Notes: a model not told the origin generated them from the letters alone. A stretch of DNA of 60,741 nt from Gammaproteobacteria bacterium (GCA_029860045.1 JAOUBY010000005.1:1-60741), one strand, 5' to 3'. Counted from the first letter of the stretch, positions 32,054 through 40,722 are shown. Translations and numbers: made by a program.

Positions 32054-32587
32054 ATGGCCATTACTCCTCCTCCCGAGCGTGTCTGGTGGAATATACCGAT
32101 CGCGCGTACCGAGATTACCTGGATTGTTATCGCCTTCGCCTGGGGACTGTTGATGTTCTCGGCAATGATCTACTGGCACATCGAGGGTGAACAAAACCTT
32201 TCCAATGAATCCTATCGCACCACACCGGCCGCCTTTTCAGAAAAGGCTAATGCCATGGTGGAGCAATACCAGGTGCGCGAGGAGGCCGGCATGCCTGTCG
32301 TGCACCCGCCACCCGGCAGCGATGTCTACATGATCGCACGCCTGTGGCAGTGGTGGCCTATCCTGGAATTCGAGAAAGACCAGACCTATCGTCTGCATCT
32401 CTCCTCCATGGACTGGCAACACGGATTCTCACTACAGCCGGTCAACATCAACCTGCAGGTCCATCCCAACTACGACATGGTCGTAACACTGACACCCAAT
32501 GAGTCAGGCGAATTCGGGGTGGTGTGTAACGAATTCTGCGGCATTGGCCACCACAACATGATCGGCAAGATCTACGTTACGGAATAA
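32054..32587 (+). CDS. CuA-binding subunit II of a heme-copper oxidoreductase (NorS-like candidate)
   Basis: The 177-aa protein has one N-terminal helix (ITWIVIAFAWGLLMFSAMIYW) and a cupredoxin domain with complete CuA ligands: H123 (WQHGF), C158, C162, H166 and M169 in CNEFCGIGHHNM. It accepts electrons from cytochrome c or cupredoxin and passes them to subunit I, whose gene starts 12 nt later. Length and single helix fit B-type oxidases and sNOR-type NO reductases. Confidence 0.9.
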   Translation: MAITPPPERVWWNIPIARTEITWIVIAFAWGLLMFSAMIYWHIEGEQNLSNESYRTTPAAFSEKANAMVEQYQVREEAGMPVVHPPPGSDVYMIARLWQWWPILEFEKDQTYRLHLSSMDWQHGFSLQPVNINLQVHPNYDMVVTLTPNESGEFGVVCNEFCGIGHHNMIGKIYVTE

Positions 32588-32599
32588 GGGAGACACGAG

Positions 32600-34276
32600 A
32601 TGTCAGACTTCAATCATCGCGTTTGCCCGGCCACCGGGTTACGTATTCACAAGTCCGCTGAAAATCTAATCAAGGCAAATGCCGTTGTAGCCATTGTATT
32701 CCTTGCCGTGGGTGGTTTATTCGGCCTGATGGTCGCACTGACCCGCTGGCCCGGCGTGCACCTGCTGCCGGCCGACTGGTTCTATCTGGTACTCACCGGT
32801 CACGGTCTGGATGTGCTGCTGGTGTGGATTATCTTTTTCGAGATGGCGGTACTGTATTTTGCCTCGGCAATATTGCTCAATTCGCGACTGGCGGGGCCAC
32901 GCTGGGGCTGGGCCGCGTTTGCACTCATGCTGGTCGGCGCCATCATGACAAATGTTGCTGTTTTACAAGGCAATTCCAGTGTCATGTTCACCTCCTACGT
33001 GCCGATGCAGGCCGCGCCACATTTCTACCTGGGGCTGGTGCTGTTCGCGGTCGGTGCCCTGATCGGCTGTTTCGTGTTCTTCGGCACGCTGGTCGTCGCC
33101 AAGCAGGAAAAGACCTACAAGGGCTCGATACCACTGGTCACCTTTGGCGCCATGACCGCAGCCATCATTGCGGTATTTACTATTGCTTCGGGTGCAATCA
33201 TCCTGGTCCCGACCTTCCTGTGGTCGGTAGGCATCATCGGAAATATTGATACCCTGATGTACAAGACCATCTGGTGGGCCATGGGTCATTCCTCCCAGCA
33301 GATCAATGTTGCAGCCCATGTCTCGCTCTGGTATCTGATAGCAGCCGTTGTACTGGGTTCCAAACCGCTGTCCGAAAAAGTCAGCCGCATGGCATTCCTG
33401 ATGTATATCCTGTTCCTGCAACTTGCCAGTGCGCATCACCTGCTGGTTGAGCCGGGCATCAGTTCCTCGTGGAAAATCTTCAACACCAGTTATGCCATGT
33501 ACCTCGCGGTACTCGGCAGCATGATCCATGGCATGTCTATACCGGGTGCAATCGAGTCCGCCCAGCGTGCCCGTGGTTTCACCAACGGCCTGTTCGAGTG
33601 GTTACGCAAGGCACCGTGGGGTAACCCGGCCTTCTCCGGCATGTTCATGTCGCTGGTTATGTTCGGCTTCCTCGGTGGCATCACCGGCGTGGTGTTGGGC
33701 ACCGAACAGATCAACCTGATCATGCACAACACCCTGTATGTCCCGGGTCATTTCCATGCAACCGTGGTAGCCGGCACCACCCTGACCTTCATGGCGGCTA
33801 CCTACCTGATTGTTCCACTGATCTTTCAACGTGAGTTGATCATGAAGGGCCTGGCCAGGTGGCAACCCTACCTGTTCGGTCTCGGAGTGATGGGTATCTC
33901 GGTGTTCATGATGGGTGCCGGTACGCTGGGTGTACCCAGGCGTGTCTGGGACATCACCGGAGCTGACGCCCTGATCAAGTATGACTACTCCGGCGCAGCC
34001 TACCTGATGATGGGCCTGAACGGCATCAGCGCGATTATGGCAGCCCTTGGTGGCCTACTCTTTGTCATCATCATTGTCGGCTCAGTACTGTTTGGCAAAC
34101 GCACCGGTGACAAGCCGCTGGAAGGCATGACCATGACCACCGCCGCCAATTATGGCAGTGATGAACATCCCAAGATTCCAGGGACTGTCGTGCTGGTCGC
34201 GATATTCTTCACGGCCTTTATCCTTTACTACTTCGTCAACTGGAAGTACCTGGCCGAAGTATGGCCACTGCGCTAA
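32600..34276 (+). CDS. Heme-copper subunit I lacking the crosslinked Tyr; candidate sNOR-type nitric oxide reductase
   Basis: The 558-aa protein has about 13 helices. Heme and metal ligands are visible: H68 (TGHGLD), H230, H279-H280 (SAHHLLVEPG), H384 and H386 (PGHFH). The helix VI motif reads GHSSQQ, so the position four after the metal His, normally the crosslinked Tyr of oxygen reductases, is Gln234. The HHLLVEPG stretch resembles B-type (ba3) oxidases. Loss of the Tyr is a hallmark of NO-reducing relatives, and the gene order CuA subunit, subunit I, SenC matches the described sNOR (norSY-senC) arrangement. Together with nirS, hemerythrins and an FNR/DNR box this argues for NO reduction. 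A divergent oxygen reductase remains possible. Confidence 0.8.
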   Translation: MSDFNHRVCPATGLRIHKSAENLIKANAVVAIVFLAVGGLFGLMVALTRWPGVHLLPADWFYLVLTGHGLDVLLVWIIFFEMAVLYFASAILLNSRLAGPRWGWAAFALMLVGAIMTNVAVLQGNSSVMFTSYVPMQAAPHFYLGLVLFAVGALIGCFVFFGTLVVAKQEKTYKGSIPLVTFGAMTAAIIAVFTIASGAIILVPTFLWSVGIIGNIDTLMYKTIWWAMGHSSQQINVAAHVSLWYLIAAVVLGSKPLSEKVSRMAFLMYILFLQLASAHHLLVEPGISSSWKIFNTSYAMYLAVLGSMIHGMSIPGAIESAQRARGFTNGLFEWLRKAPWGNPAFSGMFMSLVMFGFLGGITGVVLGTEQINLIMHNTLYVPGHFHATVVAGTTLTFMAATYLIVPLIFQRELIMKGLARWQPYLFGLGVMGISVFMMGAGTLGVPRRVWDITGADALIKYDYSGAAYLMMGLNGISAIMAALGGLLFVIIIVGSVLFGKRTGDKPLEGMTMTTAANYGSDEHPKIPGTVVLVAIFFTAFILYYFVNWKYLAEVWPLR

Positions 34277-35163
34277 TCAGCAATGGAAATGGCATCCCGG
34301 TGAAGGAGACCCTGGCACTCGTCTACTCGGTGTTCAAGGTCCGCATCGGGACTGCCATCATGCTGACCGCGCTGGCGGGCATCGCCGTGGCGCCCGGGCC
34401 GGCACCGGAGGCATGGCAGATTGCAGTGCTTGCCCTTGCCGTACTGCTGTCCTCGGCCAGTGCCGGCGCCTTCAACATGTACATGGAACGTGACCTCGAT
34501 GCGCGCATGAACCGTACCCGCAACCGGCCGTTTGTAACCGGCCGGTTTGTGGCAAACGGTTACTGGCTATCCGGGATTGTCCTGTTGCTGGTGGTTGCCA
34601 TCGCGGCGGCGGCACTCGCCACCAACGCCATTGCTGCGTTCTACGTGTTCCTGGGCGCCTTTGTCTATGGCGTGGTGTACACCGTCTGGCTGAAACGGCG
34701 CACCTGGATGAATATTGTCGTTGGCGGGCTGGCCGGCAGCTTTGCCATTCTTGCCGGGGCCGCAGCAGTGGACCCCGGACTGGCGCCGGCGCCCCTGATA
34801 CTGGCAGTCGTACTGTTCCTGTGGACCCCGCCCCACTTCTGGAGCCTGGCCTTCAAGTACAAGGATGACTACGCAGCGGCCGGCGTACCCATGTTACCGG
34901 TTGTGGTGAATGACAAGACAGCTGCGAACATCATCCTTGGTCATACTGTCCTGCTGGTTGCACTGTCACTGGCACCCGTCATGTATGGCATGGGCTGGAT
35001 TTACCTGCTGGGCGCCATTACCGGTGGCGGCTGGTTTGTCCGCACCAGCATTGGCCTGGCACGCAACCCGTCAGCAAAGACCGCGATGACCAATTTTCAT
35101 GCCTCGCTGTTACAACTGAGCCTGCTGCTGGTCGGTGCGATCCTTGATGCGTGGCTGGTCTAG
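34261..35163 (+). CDS. ctaB: Protoheme IX farnesyltransferase (heme O synthase, CtaB/CyoE)
   Basis: The 300-aa UbiA-family membrane protein has the prenyl-diphosphate site NMYMERDLDARMNRTRNRP and a second Asp motif in FKYKDDYAAAGVPMLPVV, with about eight helices. It attaches a farnesyl group to heme B to make heme O. It overlaps the end of subunit I by 16 bases, so the two are coupled and the enzyme may carry heme O (or A if ctaA exists elsewhere; none is in this window). Confidence 0.9.
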   Translation: MATALISNGNGIPVKETLALVYSVFKVRIGTAIMLTALAGIAVAPGPAPEAWQIAVLALAVLLSSASAGAFNMYMERDLDARMNRTRNRPFVTGRFVANGYWLSGIVLLLVVAIAAAALATNAIAAFYVFLGAFVYGVVYTVWLKRRTWMNIVVGGLAGSFAILAGAAAVDPGLAPAPLILAVVLFLWTPPHFWSLAFKYKDDYAAAGVPMLPVVVNDKTAANIILGHTVLLVALSLAPVMYGMGWIYLLGAITGGGWFVRTSIGLARNPSAKTAMTNFHASLLQLSLLLVGAILDAWLV

Positions 35164-35292
35164 CATCGTGTCTGCATACACCACTGCGTTACTTTAGTCG
35201 AAACCTAACCAAACACCGGTTTAAGGTAGCATAGTCATGCCAGCATGACATGCCCGCCAGATGATTGTCGAGTCCGATTGCAATACTTACCA

Positions 35293-36123
35293 ATGCGTTC
35301 ATATCAGAAAATATTAAGCCTTGTTCTCACGGTCCTGCTAATAACCGGCGCAGCCTCTGCTGCTGCACAGGAAGCTGCGGCAACTTATGACGAGAAACAG
35401 TCACTCGCGCGCAGCCAGGCCGTGCAGGGCCATACCGTTGGTGATTACACCTTCCTCGATGGCAACGGAAATTCAGTATCGCTGGGCGCGTTGCGTGGCA
35501 AGCCGGTTATCATCAGCCTGATCTACACCAGCTGCTACCATGTCTGCCCGACTGTAACCACCAACCTGGCAAAGGTTATCGGAATCGCACGGGATGCCCT
35601 GGGCAATGACAGCTTCTCGGTGCTGACCATCGGCTTTGACACGGCAGCTGATACGCCGGATCGGATGCGACTGTTCGCCAAACAGAGAAATATTGATCTC
35701 GATAACTGGCATTTTGTCAGCGTAGATACCGACACCCTGCAACGGCTGTCCGATGATGTCGGCTTCAGCTATTTCAGCACCCCCAAGGGTTTTGACCACA
35801 TGATCCAGGCCACCCTGCTTGATGGCGAGGGCAAGGTCTATCGACAGATCTACGGCATGGCCCCGGAACCACCGGCACTGGTCGAGCCGCTCAAGGAACT
35901 GCTGTACGGCAAACAGGTGGCCGCCACACCGATCGAGGGCATGCTGAACAACATCAAGCTGTTCTGTGTCGTGTACGACCCGACCACCGGGATGTACCGT
36001 TTTGACTATTCGATTTTCATCGGCCTGGCCATCGGGCTACTGACGCTGGGTGGCACTGCCTGGTTCATTGTCCGCGCCTGGCGCAGGTCCGCTCCGGGCG
36101 GTCCGGCACGGGGGAACTCATGA
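35293..36123 (+). CDS. Sco1/SenC copper chaperone with C-terminal membrane helix
   Basis: The protein is about 276 aa from the ATG at MRSYQKIL (the track start is 48 nt earlier). Signal peptide to about ASAAAQ, thioredoxin-like fold with the copper motif CYHVC and the later His in GFDHMIQATLLD, then a C-terminal helix (FIGLAIGLLTLGGTAWFIV). Sco proteins load CuA. It overlaps the next gene by four bases and belongs to the heme-copper operon. Confidence 0.9.
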   Translation: MRSYQKILSLVLTVLLITGAASAAAQEAAATYDEKQSLARSQAVQGHTVGDYTFLDGNGNSVSLGALRGKPVIISLIYTSCYHVCPTVTTNLAKVIGIARDALGNDSFSVLTIGFDTAADTPDRMRLFAKQRNIDLDNWHFVSVDTDTLQRLSDDVGFSYFSTPKGFDHMIQATLLDGEGKVYRQIYGMAPEPPALVEPLKELLYGKQVAATPIEGMLNNIKLFCVVYDPTTGMYRFDYSIFIGLAIGLLTLGGTAWFIVRAWRRSAPGGPARGNS

Positions 36124-37703
36124 CTGGCCTGCGCACCGCTGCCCGATCGGTATTTGAATTCGCCGAAAAACTGTTTGACCGGGCCTTTGGTCCTGACTGG
36201 AACCCGCTCTACCACCTGGGCACACTGGGCTGGTTTTTTTACTGGATTGTGATTGTCAGTGGCATCTATCTCTATATCTTTTTTGACACCGGGATCACCC
36301 AGGCCTACGAATCACTGGAATACATCACCAATGTGCAGTGGTATGCCGGGGGGGTCATGCGCAGCCTGCATCGCTATGCCTCGGATGCACTGATCATTGT
36401 CATGATGTTGCACCTGGTGCGTGAATTCGTCATGGACCGTTACCGCGGCGCACGCTGGTTCAGCTGGTTTACCGGGGTGCCATTGATATGGCTGGTATTT
36501 GCCTGCGGCATCAGCGGCTACTGGATGGTATGGGACGTGCTCGCTCAATACATCGCCATTGCCTCGACCGAATGGCTCGATTCACTGGGCATCTTCGGCC
36601 AGTCTATTGCACGCAACTTCCTGAATGAAGAAACATTGAGCGGCCGCTTCTTCACACTCATGGTATTCATTCACATTGCCGTTCCGCTATTCATGCTGCT
36701 GGTCATGTGGATACACATCCAGCGACAGAGAAATGCCCGGGTCAATCCACCCGTCGGCCTGGCTGTCGGCACACTGGGCATGCTACTGGTACTTTCCCTC
36801 ATCGAGCCAGCAGTCAGTCAGGCACCCGCCAACCTGAATATCGCACCGGCCGTTATCGACTTTGACTGGTTCTACCTGGCAGGCTATCCGTTACTGGACT
36901 GGCTGCCCGGCCTGGTTGTCTGGGCACTGGGTGGCGGGGCTACACTGTTACTGCTGGTGATGCCCTGGCTGCCGCCCGGACGTCGCCGCACGGCCGCACA
37001 GGTTGACCTCGACAACTGCAATGGCTGTGGCCGCTGTGTGGAAGACTGCCCGTTCAGCGCCGTGGACCTGCAACAACGTACCGACGGGGCCGCCTTTAGC
37101 GAGGAAGCGATTGTCAGCAATAATCTGTGCACCGGCTGCGGCATCTGTGTCGGCGCCTGCCCCACTTCAACACCCTTCCGGCGCAGCGGCAAACTGGTGC
37201 CCGGGATCAACCTGCCCGACACGGACCTGCACACCCTGCGCGAACAGACGCTGGCCGCGACATCGCCACTGAGCGGGATTGGACGCGTCATGGTATACGG
37301 CTGCGAGCACGGACCGGACCTGGAGAAACTGCGGGACGCAGACACGGCCGTATTGAAACTGCCGTGTATTGCCATGCTGCCGCCCTCTTTTATCGATTTT
37401 CTGATTTCACGCAAGCATGTCGATGGCGTTTTACTGACCGGTTGCGCTGAAGGGGACTGTCACTACCGGCTCGGCCAGCAGTGGGCAGGACAGCGTCTGG
37501 CCGGAGAGCGCGATCCGTACCTGCGTGCGCGGGTGCCGCGCGAGCGGGTCGACACTTTCTGGGCCGGCCTCACCAGCAACAGGAAACTCAGGGACGAGCT
37601 GAAAAACTTCCGCACCCGCCTGTCAGTACTGCCCGCTATCGAGCGCAACAAACGCCAGCCCGTGATCAAACGAGTTATCGAGGGTGACGAAAGCCATGAA
37701 TAG
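36120..37703 (+). CDS. Fusion of bc1-type cytochrome b, 2x[4Fe-4S] ferredoxin and MvhD-like domain
   Basis: In the 527-aa protein residues 30-205 form the four-helix diheme core of cytochrome b, with His pairs H84/H98 and H185/H199, each 14 apart. Two more helices (about 212-228 and 262-283) lead to a ferredoxin domain (C300, C303, C306, C310; C337, C340, C343, C347). Residues 388-455 resemble the MvhD/HdrA-linked iron-sulfur subunit (VYGCEHG, LPCIAML, LLTGCAEGDCHYRLG; C395, C416, C442, C447). The Qo half of cytochrome b is missing. It overlaps senC by four bases. I infer a quinone-linked module exchanging electrons between the membrane and a cytoplasmic Fe-S chain; the direction is unknown. 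Confidence 0.85.
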   Translation: MTGLRTAARSVFEFAEKLFDRAFGPDWNPLYHLGTLGWFFYWIVIVSGIYLYIFFDTGITQAYESLEYITNVQWYAGGVMRSLHRYASDALIIVMMLHLVREFVMDRYRGARWFSWFTGVPLIWLVFACGISGYWMVWDVLAQYIAIASTEWLDSLGIFGQSIARNFLNEETLSGRFFTLMVFIHIAVPLFMLLVMWIHIQRQRNARVNPPVGLAVGTLGMLLVLSLIEPAVSQAPANLNIAPAVIDFDWFYLAGYPLLDWLPGLVVWALGGGATLLLLVMPWLPPGRRRTAAQVDLDNCNGCGRCVEDCPFSAVDLQQRTDGAAFSEEAIVSNNLCTGCGICVGACPTSTPFRRSGKLVPGINLPDTDLHTLREQTLAATSPLSGIGRVMVYGCEHGPDLEKLRDADTAVLKLPCIAMLPPSFIDFLISRKHVDGVLLTGCAEGDCHYRLGQQWAGQRLAGERDPYLRARVPRERVDTFWAGLTSNRKLRDELKNFRTRLSVLPAIERNKRQPVIKRVIEGDESHE

Positions 37704-38199
37704 GGTACTCGCCTACATCGGCCAGGCTATCGCCTACACGCTGTTTGCTTTTGTGATCGGCTATCTAGCCACCTCGCCTCCCTACACCCACCTGGAGCCG
37801 GGCATGGCAGTCATCAAGCTGAGCTTCAGTCACGCAGGTGAGCACATCAAGGAATGCCGGCGGTTAACCCAGGAGGAACTGAATGCGCTGCCACCCAATA
37901 TGCGCAGGCCAACAGACTGCCCACGCGAACGGGTACCGCTACTGGTCGAACTTGAACTGGATGGTGAAACCATTTACCACGAGCTGCTACCCCCCTCCGG
38001 CCTGGCCAGTGACGGTGCCTCAACGGCATATAAAAAATTCCCGATAAGCGCGGGGGAACACCGTATCGTGGCAAGATTGCGTGAAAGAAGGGAGACCGAC
38101 GGTTTTGATTATGAGAAAGCGGGAGAGATCAGCCTGGCACCCCAACAGAATTTTGTAATTGATTTTCGACCCGAACTGGGCGGCTTCCTGTTCCTATGA
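37696..38199 (+). CDS. Membrane-anchored exported protein of unknown function in the heme-copper operon
   Basis: The protein is about 167 aa from the ATG at MNRVLAYI, which overlaps the previous gene end; a GTG 12 nt earlier is in frame. One N-terminal helix (AIAYTLFAFVIGYLATSP) is followed by a periplasmic domain rich in beta patterns (MAVIKLSFSHAGEHIKECRRLT, RVPLLVELELDGETIYHELLPP, ISAGEHRIVARLRER). Two cysteines (ECRRL, TDCPR) could pair. No family recognised. Its tight spacing suggests a role in assembly or electron transfer with the neighbouring complex. Confidence 0.7.
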   Translation: MNRVLAYIGQAIAYTLFAFVIGYLATSPPYTHLEPGMAVIKLSFSHAGEHIKECRRLTQEELNALPPNMRRPTDCPRERVPLLVELELDGETIYHELLPPSGLASDGASTAYKKFPISAGEHRIVARLRERRETDGFDYEKAGEISLAPQQNFVIDFRPELGGFLFL

Positions 38200-38206
38200 G
38201 GTTTCC

Positions 38207-38602
38207 ATGTCGATGATTGAATGGAAAGATGAATTCTCGGTCGGCATCCCCGATGTTGACCACGAACACCAACAGCTTATCGGGCTGATCAACGAACTGC
38301 ACAACGCCATGTCAGGCAAAAACGCCGCCATGACCGTGACAGATTTTCTCGGCGAGATTCACGCGCATGTCGCAGCACACTTCGCGCTGGAAGAAAAAAT
38401 AATGCGCGAGAAGAAATATGACCAGTACGAAGACCACAAGCGAGACCACGAACGTCTGCTCGATGAAATCAGTGACATCATGGATGACTACGAAGAAAAC
38501 GCCTTTTACAGTGACGAGGTGTTTACAAGCACCCTCGAACACTGGTTTAGTGATCACTTCAAGACCAGGGACGCACGCCTGCATAAGCACCTGGGTGTAT
38601 AA
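38207..38602 (+). CDS. Cytoplasmic bacteriohemerythrin
   Basis: The protein is about 131 aa from the ATG at MSMIEWKD; the longer track start overlaps the previous gene. The signature IEWKDEFSVGIPDVDHEHQQLIGLINELH, the HAHVAAHFALEEKIM segment, the HKRDHERL segment and LEHWFSDHFKTRDARL supply a full di-iron ligand set. It starts seven bases after the unknown operon gene, so it is probably co-transcribed with the NO-reductase-like operon as an O2 or NO binding partner. Confidence 0.92.
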   Translation: MSMIEWKDEFSVGIPDVDHEHQQLIGLINELHNAMSGKNAAMTVTDFLGEIHAHVAAHFALEEKIMREKKYDQYEDHKRDHERLLDEISDIMDDYEENAFYSDEVFTSTLEHWFSDHFKTRDARLHKHLGV

Positions 38603-38710
38603 GCTGCCTATCTGCACACAGCACCGCGCCACAAAAGATAGCGACCCCAACCGGGCATCAATAGCGTCCAAAAGCAGCAACCTGAAAGAGCCCGCTTCTC
38701 CAGGCGAGGT

Positions 38711-39124
38711 TTACAGAAATAGCGGGAACAACTTGCTCTTCTCCAGGTTGATGCGATCACTTACAAGAGCAAATATCTCACGCGTCTCCTGCGTGAACTC
38801 ATCATGCCCGGTCGCGTCACCCCCACGGGTGGCATGACACCAGCGCTTTATATAGCTCGATAAAATCGTCCTGAGCTGGTGGGTGTTATTGATAAACCTG
38901 GTGGCAACTTCATTGATGCTCTTGTCCTCATGCGAGAGCAGTTCCGCGTACATCGCCCGGTCCTCATGGTCCAGGTGCGCGCGTATCTTTTCACTGAATC
39001 TTGACAGCAACTCGCAGAACACCGGATTACCCCTCATGTCCGGGTCGGCAATCAATACATCCAGCACCGCACACAAATCAGTGAGCTCCTGGTTTTCCCT
39101 GCTGAATTCCGCAACATCCACCAT
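38711..39124 (-). CDS. Hemerythrin-domain protein (HHE type)
   Basis: The protein is about 137 aa from the ATG at MVDVAEF, preceded by a textbook AAGGAGGAG ribosome site; the 21-codon longer track start is rejected. Histidines and acidic residues in KIRAHLDHEDRAMY, NNTHQLRTI and DRINLEKSKLFPLF fit a divergent HHE four-helix bundle. Such proteins respond to NO or nitrosative stress in other bacteria. An FNR-type box precedes it and it converges with the other hemerythrin. Confidence 0.82.
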   Translation of the reverse strand: MVDVAEFSRENQELTDLCAVLDVLIADPDMRGNPVFCELLSRFSEKIRAHLDHEDRAMYAELLSHEDKSINEVATRFINNTHQLRTILSSYIKRWCHATRGGDATGHDEFTQETREIFALVSDRINLEKSKLFPLFL

Positions 39125-39204
39125 GATTATCTCCTCCTTAACTAAATCCTGAATATTTGTTATCTGTGGGACTCTGAAGCTAGGCAATCAGGCGCGCAAA
39201 ATCA

Positions 39205-39218
39205 ATGATGTAAATCAA
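39205..39218 (-). promoter_or_regulatory. FNR/DNR-type box TTGATTTACATCAT (read on minus)
   Basis: Nine of ten half-site bases match. TAGCTT is a -10 at about the class II distance, ahead of the HHE hemerythrin gene. Confidence 0.55.
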
Positions 39219-39267
39219 CTATCATGAATTTGTCCGCTTGGCCTGAGCTGCGCCAATCAGACACACC

Positions 39268-39335
39268 TGCAGGAGCGCTTCGCAAGTGCGGTCTTTGCCA
39301 CGATATTGGAATCGCGGATGAGATCCGCTCCTACA
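39268..39335. repeat. REP-type pair downstream of the beta-CASP gene
   Basis: On the minus strand TGTAGGAGCGgatctcatcCGCGAT (39335-39311) and a diverged inverted partner (gcaggagcgcttcgcaagtgcg, 39269-39290) resemble the nirF REP. The TAG stop of the beta-CASP gene lies inside the GTAGGAG head. Confidence 0.7.
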
Positions 39336-40722
39336 ATTGATACTCCTGGTGTAACTCCGGCATCTCTACCTGCGTATTTTTCAATAACCGGCTGAATGCC
39401 GTCATGCTGTCCTTCTCGCCATGCACCAGGAAAGTCTTCCCCGGCGTGCCGGTCTGTGCATGCCATGCGCGTAATTCGCTCTGCCCGGCATGTGCTGAAA
39501 ACCCGCCAATGGTGTAGACCTGCGCACGCACCGCGTAGTCCTCGCCATAGATATCCACACTCTTCGCGCCATCGACAATACGCCGTGCCAGCGTGCCATG
39601 GGCCGCATAACCAACGAATACGACACTGCTGTTCTCCCGACCCAGGTTGTACTTCAGGTGATGACGAATGCGGCCGCCGGTACACATGCCGGACCCCGCC
39701 ATGATCACTGCACCGCCGGTGATCTGGTTGATCGCCATCGACTCGGCGGTCTCGCGTGTGAAGTGCAGGCCGGGAAAGTCAAATGGATCGCGGCCGGTAC
39801 GGAACAGTTCATGTGTGTGCTCGTCGTAACAGTCCGGATGACGCTGGAAAATCCGGGTAGCGGAAATGGCCATGGGTGAATCGAGAAATACCTGCAGAAA
39901 CTGTGGCAGGACACCCTGTTCCTTGCCAGCATGCAGGTAGAACAGGATCTCCTGCGAACGCTCCAGTGCAAATGTCGGGATGATCACGTTACCACCGCGT
40001 TGAATGGTGGTATTGATGGCCTCGTACAACTCCTCGACAGACGGCAGCAACTGCTTGTGCTGACGGTCACCGTAGGTCGTCTCCATGACCACCACGTCAA
40101 CTTCCGGCGGGCTGGCCGGGTCACGCAGGATCGGGCGACCACCAAGGCCCAGATCACCTGAAAACAGCAGACGTCGATCACGTCCATCCTCGGACAATTC
40201 CAGCAGGATACTGGCCGAGCCAAGGATATGACCGGCATCGATGAAAGTCGCACGAATACCCGGCGCCAGTTGCAACGGCTGATCGTAATGCGCAACGCGC
40301 CCGAAATTCTCCAGTGCATTGAGTGCATCCAGCGTGGTGTAAAGCGGAACAACTTCCTCACCCGTCTTGCCGCGACGTCGCGCACGACGGTTCCGGTAGC
40401 GCGCCTCTTCCTCCTGCAGGCCGGCCGAATCCATCATGATCAGCCGCGCCAGTTCCCGGCTGGCCGCCGTGGTGATGATCTCGCCGGTAAAACCGCGATT
40501 GACCAGCAGCGGGATACGCCCGCAGTGATCAAGATGGGCGTGGGTCAGCAACAGGTAGTCAACCGATGCAGGATCGAAGCCGAAGTCGCTGGCATTATCC
40601 TCGACCAGCTCGCGGCTACCCTGGTACAACCCACAGTCGACCAGGATGCGCTTGCCCGCGCACTGCAGCAAATGGCATGACCCGGTCACATCCTGCGCGG
40701 CACCATGAAATGACAACTTCAT
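39331..40722 (-). CDS. Metallo-beta-lactamase/beta-CASP RNA-type nuclease
   Basis: The protein is about 463 aa from the ATG at MKLSFHGAA, which overlaps the previous stop (ATGA); the track start at 40788 is rejected. Motif 2 is THAHLDHCGRIPLL, other metal residues are in GSCHLL, DAGHILGSASILL and SAHAG, and the beta-CASP region has ETTYGDR and VIMAGSGMCTGGRIRHHL. The family includes CPSF73-like ribonucleases. Coupled to the LOG-family gene. Confidence 0.9.
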   Translation of the reverse strand: MKLSFHGAAQDVTGSCHLLQCAGKRILVDCGLYQGSRELVEDNASDFGFDPASVDYLLLTHAHLDHCGRIPLLVNRGFTGEIITTAASRELARLIMMDSAGLQEEEARYRNRRARRRGKTGEEVVPLYTTLDALNALENFGRVAHYDQPLQLAPGIRATFIDAGHILGSASILLELSEDGRDRRLLFSGDLGLGGRPILRDPASPPEVDVVVMETTYGDRQHKQLLPSVEELYEAINTTIQRGGNVIIPTFALERSQEILFYLHAGKEQGVLPQFLQVFLDSPMAISATRIFQRHPDCYDEHTHELFRTGRDPFDFPGLHFTRETAESMAINQITGGAVIMAGSGMCTGGRIRHHLKYNLGRENSSVVFVGYAAHGTLARRIVDGAKSVDIYGEDYAVRAQVYTIGGFSAHAGQSELRAWHAQTGTPGKTFLVHGEKDSMTAFSRLLKNTQVEMPELHQEYQL

